NCBI GenBank assembly: GCA_002238555.1
Contig: MPMO01000007.1
Span: 46,341-110,340 of the forward strand
Origin: Caldilineaceae bacterium bin34
GTDB lineage: Bacteria; Chloroflexota; Anaerolineae; Caldilineales; Caldilineaceae
Direction of reading: 5' to 3'
DNA: 64,000 nucleotides
Numbering within the stretch: the stretch's first letter is position 1; each line of letters opens with the position of its first letter. A program made the position numbers and the translations under genes. Below are positions 1 through 10,358 of the stretch, piece by piece. The notes under the pieces were generated by a model that saw only the letters and a program-made list of their open reading frames with translations, was not told the DNA's origin and did not search any database.

Positions 1-133
1 TGTCGATGAGGACGAAGTCCAGGCCGGCGGCCTCCGCCATTGTGGCCATGCCCCGGGTGGCGAACTCCCAAATCATGTGGCCAACCGGAACCCGGCCTTC
101 CGCCAGGCGGGCCTTGAGGTTGTTGCGAATCAT
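1..133 (-). CDS. HpcH/HpaI aldolase family protein, N-terminal fragment
   Basis: Only the first 44 codons lie in the window; the gene runs leftward off the edge. The reading begins MIRNNLKARLAEGRVPVGHM and continues with a segment ending AAGLDFVLID, the opening of the HpcH/HpaI aldolase/citrate lyase beta family (class II, metal-dependent aldolases that cleave 4-hydroxy-2-oxo acids to pyruvate or related 2-oxo acids and an aldehyde). The segment after IWEFATRGMATMAEAAG matches the first beta strand and helix of that TIM barrel. A GTG two codons upstream (139) is an alternative start. It lies 22 bases downstream of the hisS stop in the same direction. Substrate cannot be told from the fragment. 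Confidence 0.72.
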   Translation of the reverse strand, partial: MIRNNLKARLAEGRVPVGHMIWEFATRGMATMAEAAGLDFVLID

Positions 134-155
134 GTTCACGGCTCGTTGTCGGGTT

Positions 156-1532
156 TCAGTCCAGCAGGGCCCTGAGGCGCGCCACGGCGTCGGCCAGGGG
201 CAGGGTCGTCTGTTCACCGGTCTCCAGGTCCTTGACCGACAGCTCGCCAGCCTCGGCCTCGCTGGTTCCGGCCAGGACCACAAAGCGGATTCCCTGGCTC
301 TCGGCGTACCGGAACTGTCGTCCCAGGCGGCCGGCAGCCGGGTACAGATCCGTACGCAGGCCGGCTTCGCGCAACAGGTTGGCCGCCCGGTGCACGTGGC
401 CGGCCACGGCCGCGTCCATCTGGGCTGCCAGAACCTGCGGACCCCGCTCCATCCCTTCCCCAAACATGGCCCGGTCGGCCATGATCAGGAGAATGCGTTC
501 CAGGCCAAAGCTGAATCCACAGGCTGGCACCGTGCGGCCTGAGAACATGCCCAAGAGATTGTCGTAGCGTCCGCCCCCGCCCCCGGAACCCGGAAAGTCG
601 GGGAACTGCACTTCGTAGATGGCGCCGGTGTAGTAGCCGAGCCCCCGGGCCAGAAGCGGGTCGATGCGATAGCGGCCGGCCGCGGGTCCCGCTTCCAGCA
701 GGTCGGTCAACCGCTTCAAATCCGCCACGCCGTCCCTTGCCGTGCCGAAGTCGTCCAGCCAGCCTTCCAGCAGGGCCAGCAAATCCTCTGTGGTCGCCAA
801 ATCCGACATGTCGGCGGCCATGGTCAGAAAGGCGTTGCCGGCCGTCGAGGCGATGCCGCGCTCCACCAGTTCCCGGCGTACACCGTCCAGCCCGATCTTG
901 TCTGCCTTGTCGATGGCCACCATGGCGTCGCCGGCAAGGTGTTCGGGAATACCGGCCCGCGCCAGCAGTCCCGCGAGTACCTGGCGGTGGTTGAGCCGCA
1001 GCGTGAAGTCGTCCGGCTGTTTGAATCCCAGGCGGTGCAGGCTTTCGGCGGCGGCACCCAGCACGTCGGCTTCGGCGTCCACCCCCGCGACGCCGACGAT
1101 GTCCACATCGCACTGGCTGAATTCCCGGTAGCGGCCGCGCGCGGGCCGGTCGGCCCGGAACACCGACTGGATCTGATAGCGCTTGAAGATGGCGGGCAGG
1201 TCGGCCTGATGGGCTGCCATGACCCGGGCCAGGGGGACTGTCAAGTCGTAGCGGAGGCCCATGTCGGCCAAGTCGTCCGGCCGCGGGTCGGAAGCCAAGG
1301 CCTTGTCCAGCTTGGCACCGCGCTTGAGAACCTTGTACATGAGGTTCTCACCCTCTTCGCCGTATTTGCCCTGCAGCGTTGCGAGTCGCTCCAGGGCGGG
1401 AGTCTCCAAGGGCAGGAAACCCCAGGTGCGATACACCTCCTGGATCGTGTGAATCACCGCCTGCCGTCGGCCGGCCTCCACGGGCAGAAAGTCGCGCATG
1501 CCTCCCGCCGGGGCATTGTTCTGTGTTGCCAT
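156..1532 (-). CDS. hisS: histidyl-tRNA synthetase
   Basis: Charges tRNA-His with histidine in the cytoplasm. The 458-residue length is normal for bacterial HisRS. Class II synthetase features are visible in order: the substrate loop RYDLTVP near residues 94-100, motif 2 around residues 124-144 (FRADRPARGRYREFSQCDVD), the histidine-binding GLGYYTG segment near residue 300, the glycine-rich GGGGGRYDNL segment, and motif 3 with GFSFGLERI. An anticodon-binding domain follows (about residues 365-458). The ATG at 1532 is a natural start because MRDFLPVEA follows shortly after. It lies 30 bases downstream of the glycosyltransferase gene, so it is probably cotranscribed with that run. Confidence 0.97.
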   Translation of the reverse strand: MATQNNAPAGGMRDFLPVEAGRRQAVIHTIQEVYRTWGFLPLETPALERLATLQGKYGEEGENLMYKVLKRGAKLDKALASDPRPDDLADMGLRYDLTVPLARVMAAHQADLPAIFKRYQIQSVFRADRPARGRYREFSQCDVDIVGVAGVDAEADVLGAAAESLHRLGFKQPDDFTLRLNHRQVLAGLLARAGIPEHLAGDAMVAIDKADKIGLDGVRRELVERGIASTAGNAFLTMAADMSDLATTEDLLALLEGWLDDFGTARDGVADLKRLTDLLEAGPAAGRYRIDPLLARGLGYYTGAIYEVQFPDFPGSGGGGGRYDNLLGMFSGRTVPACGFSFGLERILLIMADRAMFGEGMERGPQVLAAQMDAAVAGHVHRAANLLREAGLRTDLYPAAGRLGRQFRYAESQGIRFVVLAGTSEAEAGELSVKDLETGEQTTLPLADAVARLRALLD

Positions 1533-1562
1533 GGGTGGTCTGATTCCTTGGAGTCGAGCATG

Positions 1563-2582
1563 TCAGCCTGTCGGACGCAGCCCGGTGCCGAGGACGCGCC
1601 AGTAGCTGTGGAGCCGGTCGCGCCGCAGGGCAACGCGGTGGCCAACCAGTAGTTTGGCGAATTCCAGCCCCAGTTGCAGGGCGAACTCGCACAGCAGGAA
1701 CCGGCGCAGGAGCTCGGCCCACAACACGCCGAAGTGCTTGCGGTAGTAAAGGATCTTGCTGGTGTTGAAGATGATGTGGGTCTGGGCCGGCACCTGATCC
1801 GAACTTACCCCGCCGTGGTGAATGATTTCGGCTTCGGGACAGTATTGGATGCGCCAACCCGCCTCCCGGATGCGCAGGCAGAGGTCGGTTTCCTCGCTGT
1901 ACATGAACAGGCGTTCGTCGAACCCGCCGACTCCCGCCAGCACTTCCCGCCGCACCATCAGGGCGGCACCCTCCAGCCAGTCCACCTCCTGTCGAAAGTC
2001 GTCCGGCCATTGCCGGCAGTGGTAGTGCCGAGCCCACGGGTTCTCGGGCCAGGCACGGCCCAGCCAAGTGCTTTCCCAGAAGCCGGTCAGGCGCTGGGGG
2101 AACCGGCGCCGCGACGGTTGCAGCTTGCCGTTGCTCCTTACCAGGCGTGGTCCCACCAGGCCTGCATCGGGACGGCTCCACAGGGCCCGGTGCAGTTCAC
2201 GGAGGGCGGCGGGGCCGACCAGCGTGTCCGGATTGACCAGAAAAACCGAGCGGCCGCGGGCGGCCCGCCACCCGATGTTGTTGCCCCGCGAGAATCCGGT
2301 GTTGTCCTGCTGGGGCAGGAACCGGACCCAGGGAAAGCGGAGCGGGATCAGGTCCGGAGTGGCATCGCCGCTGGCGGCATCGACCAGCACCACCTCGAAC
2401 GTCAGATCAGGCTGTCCGGCTTTCGGGGAGGGCAGTTCACGGACATCGGCATCGGCCGCGGGGCGGCTGTGCGCTTCCAGTTCGTCCAGGCAGGCACGGA
2501 CATGGTCCCAGACATTCCAGCTGACCAGGACCAATGACAGGTCCGGGGCGGTGCGCTCCGTGTTCTCGCCCGTCCGGTTCAT
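1563..2582 (-). CDS. glycosyltransferase family 2 (rhamnosyltransferase-like)
   Basis: Predicted cytoplasmic or membrane-associated transferase of a sugar from a nucleotide-sugar, probably in surface polysaccharide synthesis. The 339-residue protein starts MNRTGENTERTAPDLSLVLV. It has the GT-A N-terminal strand LSLVLVSWN, the segment VVLVDAASGDAT, NTGFSRGNNIGW, the metal-binding region VNPDTLVG and the downstream GGFDERLFMYSEETDLCLR, a hallmark of WbbL-type rhamnosyltransferases. The open frame extends further upstream to 3011, but that part only shadows the dioxygenase gene. I chose the ATG at 2582 because it overlaps the dioxygenase stop as ATGA and begins the homologous region. Donor and acceptor are not determinable. 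Confidence 0.88.
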   Translation of the reverse strand: MNRTGENTERTAPDLSLVLVSWNVWDHVRACLDELEAHSRPAADADVRELPSPKAGQPDLTFEVVLVDAASGDATPDLIPLRFPWVRFLPQQDNTGFSRGNNIGWRAARGRSVFLVNPDTLVGPAALRELHRALWSRPDAGLVGPRLVRSNGKLQPSRRRFPQRLTGFWESTWLGRAWPENPWARHYHCRQWPDDFRQEVDWLEGAALMVRREVLAGVGGFDERLFMYSEETDLCLRIREAGWRIQYCPEAEIIHHGGVSSDQVPAQTHIIFNTSKILYYRKHFGVLWAELLRRFLLCEFALQLGLEFAKLLVGHRVALRRDRLHSYWRVLGTGLRPTG

Positions 2583-3478
2583 CTTGTGAATGGCTTGATG
2601 CGATCCGGGGAGCGGGGTTCGATGGGCTGCAGAATTTCCAGGCGCTGCGGGGTGAGCCGCTGCTCCAGTTCCGGCGACAACTGGTAGTTGAACCGTGTCC
2701 GCAGCGTCCGCGGCGAATAGCGGTAGATGACGGCGCGCCGGTAGCCGGGGTTGGTTCGTTCCGCCGATCCGTGGGTGACGCAGTCGGCGAAGAACAAGGC
2801 GTCCCCCGCCTTGAGATAGACCTCCCGGGCTCCGTAGGCGGTGCCTGCCGCTTCCCGTTCGTCGACTGCGGCGATGATGCCCTGGCCTTCCCGCACCAGA
2901 CGGGGATGGGCCAGCGTGGCCCGGTGGCTGCCGGGCACGATGGAGGTGGCCCCGTCTCCCGGTCCGATGTCGCCCAGCGCCATCAGGATGTTGATCTGCC
3001 CCACCATCCACTCGCCCGTGTTGGCCTGCCGGAAGGTGAAGTAGAACAAGGGTGCGTGGCCGCCGCTGTGAATCCAGAGAAAGCCGCCCGGTCCCCGCAC
3101 GTTGAGGAGGTTTTCGTGGATCGACAGGCCGTTGACCTCGTTGACATACCGCTGCACCAGCGGCAGCCAGGCGGGATAGTCGATGAGCCGCTCGAAGACC
3201 GGTCCGCCTTCCACGATGTTTTGGAAGTTGACGCCGTCGTCCTCGCTGTAGCTGTGGGTCTCAACATGGCCAATCCACGGATCCTCGTCGGCACGCTGCG
3301 TTTTGGGCTTCGGATCCTTGACATAGGACCAGTGGTTGTCGACCCACTGGTTCATCTCGTCCAGGTCCTGCTTGGCAATGGCCTGGTCCAGGATCATGTA
3401 GCCGTGCAGATCGAACATGTAGTCCACAAGTTCCGGATCGGTGTCGGCGGTCACGCGCGGGTGTTGGAAGTTCTCCAT
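2579..3478 (-). CDS. phytanoyl-CoA dioxygenase (PhyH) family protein, HxG variant
   Basis: Likely a non-haem Fe(II)/2-oxoglutarate-type oxygenase of the PhyH family, 299 residues from the ATG at 3478 (AAAGG lies 5 bases upstream; an upstream in-frame ATG at 3520 has no better support). The double-stranded beta-helix core is recognisable: WIHSGGHAPL around residues 135-144, VPGSH at 181-185, GDALFFADCVTHGS at 225-238 with a distal His236, then arginines at 247-248 for a co-substrate carboxylate. At the usual HxD position the sequence reads H137-S-G139, so the carboxylate ligand is missing. The second PhyH gene in this window (18745) keeps HMD. Function is otherwise unknown; it overlaps the glycosyltransferase by four bases. 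Confidence 0.83.
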   Translation of the reverse strand: MENFQHPRVTADTDPELVDYMFDLHGYMILDQAIAKQDLDEMNQWVDNHWSYVKDPKPKTQRADEDPWIGHVETHSYSEDDGVNFQNIVEGGPVFERLIDYPAWLPLVQRYVNEVNGLSIHENLLNVRGPGGFLWIHSGGHAPLFYFTFRQANTGEWMVGQINILMALGDIGPGDGATSIVPGSHRATLAHPRLVREGQGIIAAVDEREAAGTAYGAREVYLKAGDALFFADCVTHGSAERTNPGYRRAVIYRYSPRTLRTRFNYQLSPELEQRLTPQRLEILQPIEPRSPDRIKPFTR

Positions 3479-3589
3479 GGTGGCCTTTGAGTGGTGCCGA
3501 AGGATCGGCGGTTGTCCCAAGTGTCAATATTCAGGATACAGGACGGGGAGCCGCAGCCGATCCCGCGCGGCCCGGCGGCACCGGGATTT

Positions 3590-4630
3590 TCAGGCCCTGC
3601 GCCGAAGGATCTCGTGGCCCAGGGCCGTTAGTGCCTGCCGGCCTTCCGAGTCGGGGAAGAGGTCGAGGCAGGCCAGGCCCGCATCGACGTGACCGCGCGC
3701 CACGCGATACGACTCCCGGATGGCATCCGAGGCACAAACGTCCGCCACGAAGCTCCGGATGCGATCGGCCCAGACCGCGGGTTCCCGGTTCCGGTAGGAA
3801 CTGGCCTCGCGGATGTCGGCGATGAGCGTCTCCCGGTCGGGATGGCCCTGCACATAGAGGAAGAAGGGCAGCGTGCAGTGTCCGCTCAACAGGTCGCTGC
3901 CGGCCGGCTTGCCCAGGTCTGCCTGGTCTCCGGTGTAGTCAAGGATGTCGTCCACCACCTGAAAGGCAAGGCCGAACCGTACGCCGAACTGCTTCAGCCG
4001 ACGGACCCGGTCGGTGCTGAAGTTCTGCAGCAGGGCCGCGCCTTCGGTCGCAACGCGGAAGATACTGGACGTCTTGCATGCGATGCGGTGGAAGTAGTTG
4101 TTGCGGGCCAGCTGAAACTCGTGCATCGCGTGCATCTGCAGGATCTCGCCCTCGACCAGTTCCCGCAGCGTTTCGCTGAACACCTGAATCACCCGGGCAT
4201 GTCCGGTCAAGGCGATGAAGTGGGAGGCCTGGCCGAACATGTAGTTGCCGGCCAGGACCGTGGAGCCTCGCGACCAGACCGAATTCAGCGTTGGCGCACC
4301 CCTGCGCAGGGCCGACCCGTCAATTACATCGTCGTGTACCAGCGTGGCCGTGTGCAGCATCTCAACGGCTGCGGCCAGCGCAATCACGGCGTCGGGCAGC
4401 CCCGCCTCCCGATCCGGAAGCAGCCCGGCGCACAGCAACGCCATGGCGGGCCGGAGGCGCTTGCCGCCGCGGGCCAGAATTCCCTTGTAGGCGGTTCTCA
4501 GGGATGTCAGGTTCGTGACATCCCGATGTGCCATCATCGCCTCCACCCGCGCCAGATCCCCGGCCACCGGTGCCAGCAGGGAAACCAGATCCGAACGCGG
4601 CGGCGCGGCGGCCCCGGGACACGTCGTCAT
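3590..4630 (-). CDS. trans-polyprenyl diphosphate synthase
   Basis: Condenses isopentenyl diphosphate onto allylic diphosphates to make a long-chain all-trans prenyl diphosphate, most likely the quinone side chain (IspB/HepT-like). The 346-residue protein has GGKRLRP at 55-61, the first aspartate-rich motif LVHDDVIDGS with Asp100, 101 and 104, and the second, FQVVDDILDYTGD, with Asp227, 228 and 231. The residues just before the first motif (MLHTATLVHDD) are the small-side-chain kind seen in long-chain synthases. The open frame continues upstream to 5026 as a shadow of tatD; the ATG at 4630 overlaps the TatD stop by ATGA and gives a family-typical N-terminus. Confidence 0.92.
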   Translation of the reverse strand: MTTCPGAAAPPRSDLVSLLAPVAGDLARVEAMMAHRDVTNLTSLRTAYKGILARGGKRLRPAMALLCAGLLPDREAGLPDAVIALAAAVEMLHTATLVHDDVIDGSALRRGAPTLNSVWSRGSTVLAGNYMFGQASHFIALTGHARVIQVFSETLRELVEGEILQMHAMHEFQLARNNYFHRIACKTSSIFRVATEGAALLQNFSTDRVRRLKQFGVRFGLAFQVVDDILDYTGDQADLGKPAGSDLLSGHCTLPFFLYVQGHPDRETLIADIREASSYRNREPAVWADRIRSFVADVCASDAIRESYRVARGHVDAGLACLDLFPDSEGRQALTALGHEILRRRA

Positions 4631-5493
4631 ATTGTCGGCACCGGTCCGGGCAGGCCGAAGCACCGCATGGCATTGGCGGTTGTGGTGTTGGCAATTTCGG
4701 TTGCGGTGCGGCCGCACAGTTCCGCAATCCGGTCGCACGCCAGGGGCAGCAGGGCCGGTTCGTTGCGCCGGCCCCGGTGGGGGTGGGGCGCCAGGTACGG
4801 GCAGTCCGTTTCCAGCAGGAGCTGATCCAGCGGCAGTTGTTGCACCAGGGCATGCACATCCCGTGCATTGCGGAACGTGACCGGTCCGCCCAGGCCGATC
4901 ATGAAGCCCAGGTCCCGGGCCGCCCGGACATGGGATGGTTGTCCGCTGAAGGCGTGCAGAACCCCCCGTACCGGGCGCCGGGCCAGCGGACTGTCCCTGA
5001 ATGCGGCGGACTCCTGCCATCGGCACAGGATGGTCATTACATCCTCCCAGGCGTCGCGGCAGTGAATGACGACGGGCAGATTATGGGTTGCCGCAAGGTC
5101 CAGTTGGCTGCGGAAGGCTTCTTTCTGGACCGGCTTGTTGTCCGACCGGCGGTAGTAGTCCAGGCCGATCTCGCCCACGGCGACCACGGCGGGCTCCGAC
5201 ATCATCCGTTCCAGCATGCGTGTCCAGTTCGGCGAACGATGGTCGATCCATTGGGGATGGAAACCCACCGCGACCTTGATGTCGTTGTGTTGGCCGGCAA
5301 GTGCGATGGCCTCTGCCGAATCCTCGTGGTTGGTTCCGGCGTGGACAAACCAGCGCACCCCGGCGCGCCGGGCCCGGCTCAGGACTTCCGGCCGGTCCTC
5401 GTCGAATTCGGGGATCGCCAGATGACAGTGCGTGTCGACGAGCGCGGCGGGTGCCGCCTCCGGATAAGGCCCGCGGATGTGCTTTTCAGACAC
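4627..5493 (-). CDS. TatD family metal-dependent DNase/hydrolase
   Basis: A cytoplasmic TIM-barrel metallohydrolase of the TatD family, whose members show 3'-5' exonuclease or DNase activity. The 288-residue protein keeps every metal ligand position: H22-C-H24 (VDTHCHL), Glu108 in VGEIGLDYY, His144 in VIHCRDAW, His180 in LHAFSG and Asp230 in [12 protein letters not shown]. The start codon is GTG at 5493, inside the last codons of the phosphohexomutase gene (8-base overlap). The stop overlaps the prenyl synthase start, so the three genes are translationally coupled. Its physiological substrate is not shown by the sequence. Confidence 0.93.
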   Translation of the reverse strand: MSEKHIRGPYPEAAPAALVDTHCHLAIPEFDEDRPEVLSRARRAGVRWFVHAGTNHEDSAEAIALAGQHNDIKVAVGFHPQWIDHRSPNWTRMLERMMSEPAVVAVGEIGLDYYRRSDNKPVQKEAFRSQLDLAATHNLPVVIHCRDAWEDVMTILCRWQESAAFRDSPLARRPVRGVLHAFSGQPSHVRAARDLGFMIGLGGPVTFRNARDVHALVQQLPLDQLLLETDCPYLAPHPHRGRRNEPALLPLACDRIAELCGRTATEIANTTTANAMRCFGLPGPVPTI

Positions 5494-6922
5494 CTGTCAG
5501 TGCGACGCCGTCGTCGAGGACACTGCCTGTGGACGCGGCGTCGGAGATCTCCGTGTAGACACGGATCAGCGGCTCTGTGCCCGAAAATCGAATCAGTACC
5601 CAGCCGCCATCCTCGAGCTTGAACTTGTAGCCGTCCGTCCGGTCGAGGCCGGTAACTTGGCGTCCGCCCAGGGTCAGGTTGTCCATGCTGACACGGTCCA
5701 GGGCGGTGAGGGCGGCCTGCTTCATGGCATCGTCGGCCAGTTTCAGATCGCGGCGGGCGTAGTGGTGGGTTCCGGTAATGGCAAACAGGTCCTCTATGAG
5801 CTCGCTGGGCCGGCGGCCCGTGCGCACCATCAAGTCCAGCAGGCACAGATTGGCCAGAATCCCGTCCCGTTCCGGCACGTGGTCGCGGAAGGCGTAGCCG
5901 CCGCTCTCCTCGCCTCCGATCAGGGCCTCGGCCGAAAGCATGGCCGGCGCCACGTACTTAAAGCCCACGCCGGTTTCGTGCACCGGTACCCCATAGTGCT
6001 CGCCCAGGCGATCCAGCATCGAGGTGGTGCTCAGTGTCTTGACGATCGGACCGCGCTCGCCGCGCACTTCCAACAGGTAGTAGGCCAGCAAGCCGAACAC
6101 GCGCAGCTGGTCGACGAACCGGCCCTGTTCATCGCCGAAACCGCACCGGTCCGCGTCGCCGTCCAGGATCAGCGTGCAGTCGGCCCGGGCCGCCCGGGCG
6201 GCCGCCAGGCCGGCGTCCACGTTGGGCGGAATCGGTTCCGGCCGCTGCATGTCGGGGAACAGGGGATTGTGTTCGCCGTGGATTTCGGACACCTGGATGC
6301 GACCCCCGTCGAGGAAGCGCGGCAGCCAGCCTGCGCCGTTGCCCCACATGGCATCCACCTGCACCGTCAGAGCGGCCGCGCGCAGGGGAGCCAGGTCCAC
6401 CAGTCCGGCAACCTGCTCGCTGTACGCCGTCCCCGGATCAAAGTAGCGGACGGACCCGTCCGCCAGTGCCTTGTCCAGGTCCCGGCTGTGGATGTGGGCC
6501 CGGCTGTCCATGGCCGGAATGCAGGCTTCGATCTTGCCGAGCTGCTCGGGCGGGACCGCGCCGCCGGTCTGGTCCCGCACCTTGAAGCCGTTGTCGGCCG
6601 GCGGATTGTGGCTGGCCGTGATGTTGATGCCGCCGAGCGAGCCCGTGTGCGCGATGCCAAAGGAAATGATTGGGGTCGGCGTGGGACGGTCCGTCAGCAG
6701 CACCCGGTAGCCATTCCCGGCCAACACTTCCGCGGCGCTGGCCGCAAAGGCGTCGCTTTGGAAACGGCGGTCGTAGCCAATCACCACCTGGCCGCGCCCC
6801 TGGTCGGGCCGGCGCTTCAGCCAAGTCGCAAATCCCTGTGCGCACCGCCGGACGTTGGCAAAGGTGTAGTCGCGGGCAATCTGGCCCCGCCAGCCATCTG
6901 TACCAAAGCGGATCGCATCCAT
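5486..6922 (-). CDS. phosphoglucomutase/phosphomannomutase family protein
   Basis: Alpha-D-phosphohexomutase that interconverts hexose 1- and 6-phosphates (or the glucosamine equivalents). All four active-site loops are present in the 478-residue protein: the phosphoserine loop [11 protein letters not shown] with Ser104, the metal loop DGDADR at 254-259, the sugar-specificity loop GEESGG at 337-342, and the phosphate-binding [14 protein letters not shown] near the C-terminus. GEESGG is typical of the phosphoglucomutase-like bacterial branch, so glucose-1-phosphate is a reasonable but unproven substrate. The open frame continues upstream to 7933 only as antisense of the next gene; ATG at 6922 is the family start. 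First gene of a leftward run. Confidence 0.94.
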   Translation of the reverse strand: MDAIRFGTDGWRGQIARDYTFANVRRCAQGFATWLKRRPDQGRGQVVIGYDRRFQSDAFAASAAEVLAGNGYRVLLTDRPTPTPIISFGIAHTGSLGGINITASHNPPADNGFKVRDQTGGAVPPEQLGKIEACIPAMDSRAHIHSRDLDKALADGSVRYFDPGTAYSEQVAGLVDLAPLRAAALTVQVDAMWGNGAGWLPRFLDGGRIQVSEIHGEHNPLFPDMQRPEPIPPNVDAGLAAARAARADCTLILDGDADRCGFGDEQGRFVDQLRVFGLLAYYLLEVRGERGPIVKTLSTTSMLDRLGEHYGVPVHETGVGFKYVAPAMLSAEALIGGEESGGYAFRDHVPERDGILANLCLLDLMVRTGRRPSELIEDLFAITGTHHYARRDLKLADDAMKQAALTALDRVSMDNLTLGGRQVTGLDRTDGYKFKLEDGGWVLIRFSGTEPLIRVYTEISDAASTGSVLDDGVALTGV

Positions 6923-7135
6923 GGACTGTCCTGCAACCAACGGGGCGCCCCCGTATCGTTGGGGCGCGGGACAGGCCGATCGTATCACAGGAATTCGGGT
7001 CCGGATCCGGGACCGCGGGGCGGTTCGTGTGCGGATGTCAAGGGTTCGCCGACTGTACACGCGTACGCTTCCGCAAGGGGTCCACAGTGCTAACATTCCC
7101 GCCGTCTGGCAGGTTTCCGCAACCGGATTTTTCTC

Positions 7136-7882
7136 ATGGATATTACGTGGCACGGTGCCAATTGCGTCAGCTTCAAGGAACGCACCACTATGGTTCTCTA
7201 CGATCCCTGGGAACCGGTGCCGGCACCGGACGCGGTCGACCAGAGCTCGTTGTTTGACCAGGCCGAACCGGTGGCGGACAGCGAGCTGCAGCCCGCGGCC
7301 TTGCAACCGGATTTCAATTCCCAGCTTGTGGTCTCCAGCCGACCCGTGACGGAGACGGATGGGCTGGACGGCCTGCCCGGCCACCCGCGGGTGGTGGCAT
7401 CGCCCGGGGAGTACGAGGTCCGGGGCACCTACGTGCAAAGCTTCCGCGTGGCCCCGAAACCGACGGGCCAGGCCGCAGCGGATTTCAGCCAGTTGCGCAT
7501 GGCGCACCACATGGATTTCGGCACGGTCCGGATCACGCACCTGGCCATGCCCGGAGCGGTGTTCCGACCTCGGGATCAACAACTGGTCGGGGCCCTGGTG
7601 GACAACCGGACCGACATTCTGATTTTGCCGATTGGCTCGGGCGCCGACAAGGACATGGCCTGGGTGATGGACACCTGCCGTCGTCTCGAACCCAGCTACT
7701 GCATTCCCGTGGACTGGCAGGAGCCCGATCTGGAGGAAGTGTCCCAGGCCCTGCGGACGTTGGGCGCCATCAACAGCGAACCCCAGCGGCGTTTTCGCAC
7801 CGCCCGGGGTTCCAAGGCCGCCGACAACCTTGGCGGCATGACCACGGTGATCCTGGCCGAGACCCCCGTCTCGCGCCGGTGA
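7136..7882 (+). CDS. metallo-beta-lactamase-fold-like protein lacking the metal motif
   Basis: The 248-residue protein opens [16 protein letters not shown], the typical first hairpin of UlaG/UPF0173-type MBL-fold hydrolases, and carries later strands of that fold ([37 protein letters not shown]). I do not see the HxHxDH metal-binding signature; the segment where it would fall is acidic and low-complexity (residues about 28-60). It may be a non-catalytic structural relative. It is divergently transcribed from the phosphohexomutase with 213 bases between them, room for two promoters, and convergent with the transglutaminase gene. No specific function can be assigned. Confidence 0.75.
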   Translation: MDITWHGANCVSFKERTTMVLYDPWEPVPAPDAVDQSSLFDQAEPVADSELQPAALQPDFNSQLVVSSRPVTETDGLDGLPGHPRVVASPGEYEVRGTYVQSFRVAPKPTGQAAADFSQLRMAHHMDFGTVRITHLAMPGAVFRPRDQQLVGALVDNRTDILILPIGSGADKDMAWVMDTCRRLEPSYCIPVDWQEPDLEEVSQALRTLGAINSEPQRRFRTARGSKAADNLGGMTTVILAETPVSRR

Positions 7883-7913
7883 GGGGACAGGACGTTCTCG
7901 GGGATCGGCGGAT

Positions 7914-10358
7914 TCAGTCCCCGCCGACGGCACGCCGGGCGCGCCGCGCGCGCCCCGTCAGGTAGGCCGCTGTCCGGATCGCCTGGTGCCGCAGCCAGGC
8001 GACGCGCAGGGGTGCCTGAATTTCCCTCCAACTGCGTTCGGCGGCCGACTCGTCGGGCGTGCTGAACCCTCCGGGTCTCCGACGCGCGAACCGCAGCCGC
8101 GTGTAGGCCTTGCCGATGTGCCGGATGCCGGCTGCGGCCGCGGGGATGTGTCGTGCCAGGACACCCGTGCGCTCCATCGGTGTGGCAGTCGGCAGAACCG
8201 GCAGTTCCAGCGAGTGCGCCCACCTGAGCAGGTTGCGGTACATGCCGTTCAGACGGTGATCGACCAGGGGATCCGATTCATCGCCGGCGCGCCGACCGCG
8301 CAGGGCCAGCGCGGCCAGCAGGACAAGGGCGGCGCCTACGGCCAAGGGCACATACGGCCGGGCCCGATCGTAGGGTGTAGTCAGCCCCGGACCGGCCGGG
8401 TCCGGATTGAAGGCCTCGTCGTCCAGGAGGCCCTCTTCCGGCAACTGCGCGGGCGGATCCTCGGGCGATCCGTCCCGGGGCGGTTCCGAATCCGGTCTTG
8501 ACTGCAGGGCGGCCGGTTCCGGAGCACCGCCCGGCGCGCGCACCAGTTCGCTTTCGCCGGCGGTGGGCTCGAACTCGATCCACCCCAGGCCGGGGAAGAA
8601 CACCTCCACCCACGAGTGGGCATCCTCGCCGGTGACCAGGAACGATTCGGTTTCGGGTTCCCAGGCGCCTTCGGCATAGCCCGCGGCCAGCCGCGCGTGG
8701 ATGCCCAGGGAGCGGAGCATCAGCACCATGGCGGTGGCGTAGTAGTCGCAGTAGCCGCGCTGGATGTCGAACAGGAACCAGCTGACCGGATCCGTGTCCG
8801 GGGGCGGTGACGGGATGGATTCGTCGTAGGCATAGCGGCGCAGCGCAGCCTCGATCGCCTTGGCTTGGGCATACCGACTGTCGGCCCCGGCCGCGACCAG
8901 GCGCGCCATGTCGGCGATGCGGGCATCAAGGTTCTCCGGCAACTGCAGATACCGGTCGTCCAGAAGCGAGGGCACGCCGGCATCTGCCTGGGCCAGGTCC
9001 CACTGGGTCACATCCGGCAGCGAGGACACCAGTTGATATTCCGTGCCGGGCTCCAACCGCATGGCGGATCGAAGGTGTTGCAGTTCCCAACGGTCGGGAA
9101 ACTCCTCCGGTCCGGCTTCGGTGACGGCGCCTTCCGGCAGGGGGAAGGTTTCGCCCGGCCACGCTTCGTAGTTGGCCACGACCGGCAGGGACAACTGCCG
9201 GATGTCGGCGGCGCCCAGGACGACATGCCCCAGGTCGCTCAGGGGAGTCACGGTCTGGATGCGTTGGTTGCGCAGCCGCCAATCCGGCGCCGGAAACGTC
9301 CGGAGGGCGGGAAGCCGAACCCGTTCCGTGCCGGTGCTCAGCCAGGTGCCGTCGACATAGCTGTCATAGATGTTGGCGCGCCAGTACCGTCCCTCAACCG
9401 TTGCCACGCGCATGACCGGTTGCTGGCTGGAGTTGCGGGGACCGCCTAGCGACAGGGAGGCGTCGAATGCCGAATCGCCAGGACGCATTTGCCTGCGCAC
9501 GCCCTGGTTCCAGTCGCTCACCTGGTTCGTGACGGACTCCCAGACTTGGCTGGCGGGTTCCAGCAGGAGGCGGAGCCGGGGCAGTGCGCCCAGACCGGGA
9601 ACCGCCCAGGCAACCCCGACTACCAGAACACTGAACAACAGACCGTTGCGCATCAGGTCGAAGACCATGTCCTGGCTGAAGCGAACCCGTTCGCGCGCCC
9701 ACTGCTCCTGCAGCCGTGTCAAGTGCGCATTGGTGAGCAGCAGCAGCGCCGTAAACAGGAAAAATATGTAGATTGCGGTCAGGGGTTCCGGCGAATAGTA
9801 CGTGTTGACGGAGGCCACCACACAGGCCGTCAGCGTCGCACTCCAGGATTGCCCGTAGCGCAGGGATGTCCACACGCCGAAGTAGGCAATCCACCAGAGC
9901 AGCCAGGCCATGTTCAGCAAAAAGACCGTGTTGAGGCTTACCGGCCGTCCCGCCAGGATGGCCTGGAACCAGTCGCCCCACTGGTCCAGCAGGAAATAGG
10001 CCCGGGCCTGCAGCAGCGTGCGGCCCTGGATGACCATGCCCTCGACACTGGCCTCGGGGATGGTGCTGCCCACCAGCAGTACGGCCAACGAGAAACTGGC
10101 CAGCAATCCGAAACCGGCCATCGTCAACGGTCCGGTCCGGGACCAGGTCGCGGCCACTCCGCAGAGCAGGGCGCTGGCGGTTGTGGTCAGAAACACCCCC
10201 GACCCGGTCAGTGTCCATTGGGCCGCCGTGAAGAGCAGCGCCATGGTCAGGTACACCATGCACAGCAGGACTGTGTGCAGACCGGCACCGTTGGCGGGCA
10301 CAAAGTGCCGGCGCGGCTGTGGGCCCGGCGCTTGCGCGGTCAGGCTGCGAACCGACAT
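7914..10358 (-). CDS. TgpA-like membrane transglutaminase
   Basis: A predicted inner-membrane protein of 814 residues: several N-terminal transmembrane helices (about residues 25-240) in the DUF3488/TgpA arrangement, an extracytoplasmic transglutaminase-like core, another helix near residue 690 ([20 protein letters not shown]) and a C-terminal DUF4129-like cytoplasmic tail. Catalytic positions are visible: Cys537 in [16 protein letters not shown] and His581 in [16 protein letters not shown]; the third acid is probably Glu in EFEPTAGE. The region before the helix is Pro/Glu-rich. The start ATG at 10358 overlaps the stop of the upstream gene (TGATG), indicating coupling. The longer open frame to 10613 is a shadow. 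Substrate is unknown. Confidence 0.9.
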   Translation of the reverse strand: MSVRSLTAQAPGPQPRRHFVPANGAGLHTVLLCMVYLTMALLFTAAQWTLTGSGVFLTTTASALLCGVAATWSRTGPLTMAGFGLLASFSLAVLLVGSTIPEASVEGMVIQGRTLLQARAYFLLDQWGDWFQAILAGRPVSLNTVFLLNMAWLLWWIAYFGVWTSLRYGQSWSATLTACVVASVNTYYSPEPLTAIYIFFLFTALLLLTNAHLTRLQEQWARERVRFSQDMVFDLMRNGLLFSVLVVGVAWAVPGLGALPRLRLLLEPASQVWESVTNQVSDWNQGVRRQMRPGDSAFDASLSLGGPRNSSQQPVMRVATVEGRYWRANIYDSYVDGTWLSTGTERVRLPALRTFPAPDWRLRNQRIQTVTPLSDLGHVVLGAADIRQLSLPVVANYEAWPGETFPLPEGAVTEAGPEEFPDRWELQHLRSAMRLEPGTEYQLVSSLPDVTQWDLAQADAGVPSLLDDRYLQLPENLDARIADMARLVAAGADSRYAQAKAIEAALRRYAYDESIPSPPPDTDPVSWFLFDIQRGYCDYYATAMVLMLRSLGIHARLAAGYAEGAWEPETESFLVTGEDAHSWVEVFFPGLGWIEFEPTAGESELVRAPGGAPEPAALQSRPDSEPPRDGSPEDPPAQLPEEGLLDDEAFNPDPAGPGLTTPYDRARPYVPLAVGAALVLLAALALRGRRAGDESDPLVDHRLNGMYRNLLRWAHSLELPVLPTATPMERTGVLARHIPAAAAGIRHIGKAYTRLRFARRRPGGFSTPDESAAERSWREIQAPLRVAWLRHQAIRTAAYLTGRARRARRAVGGD

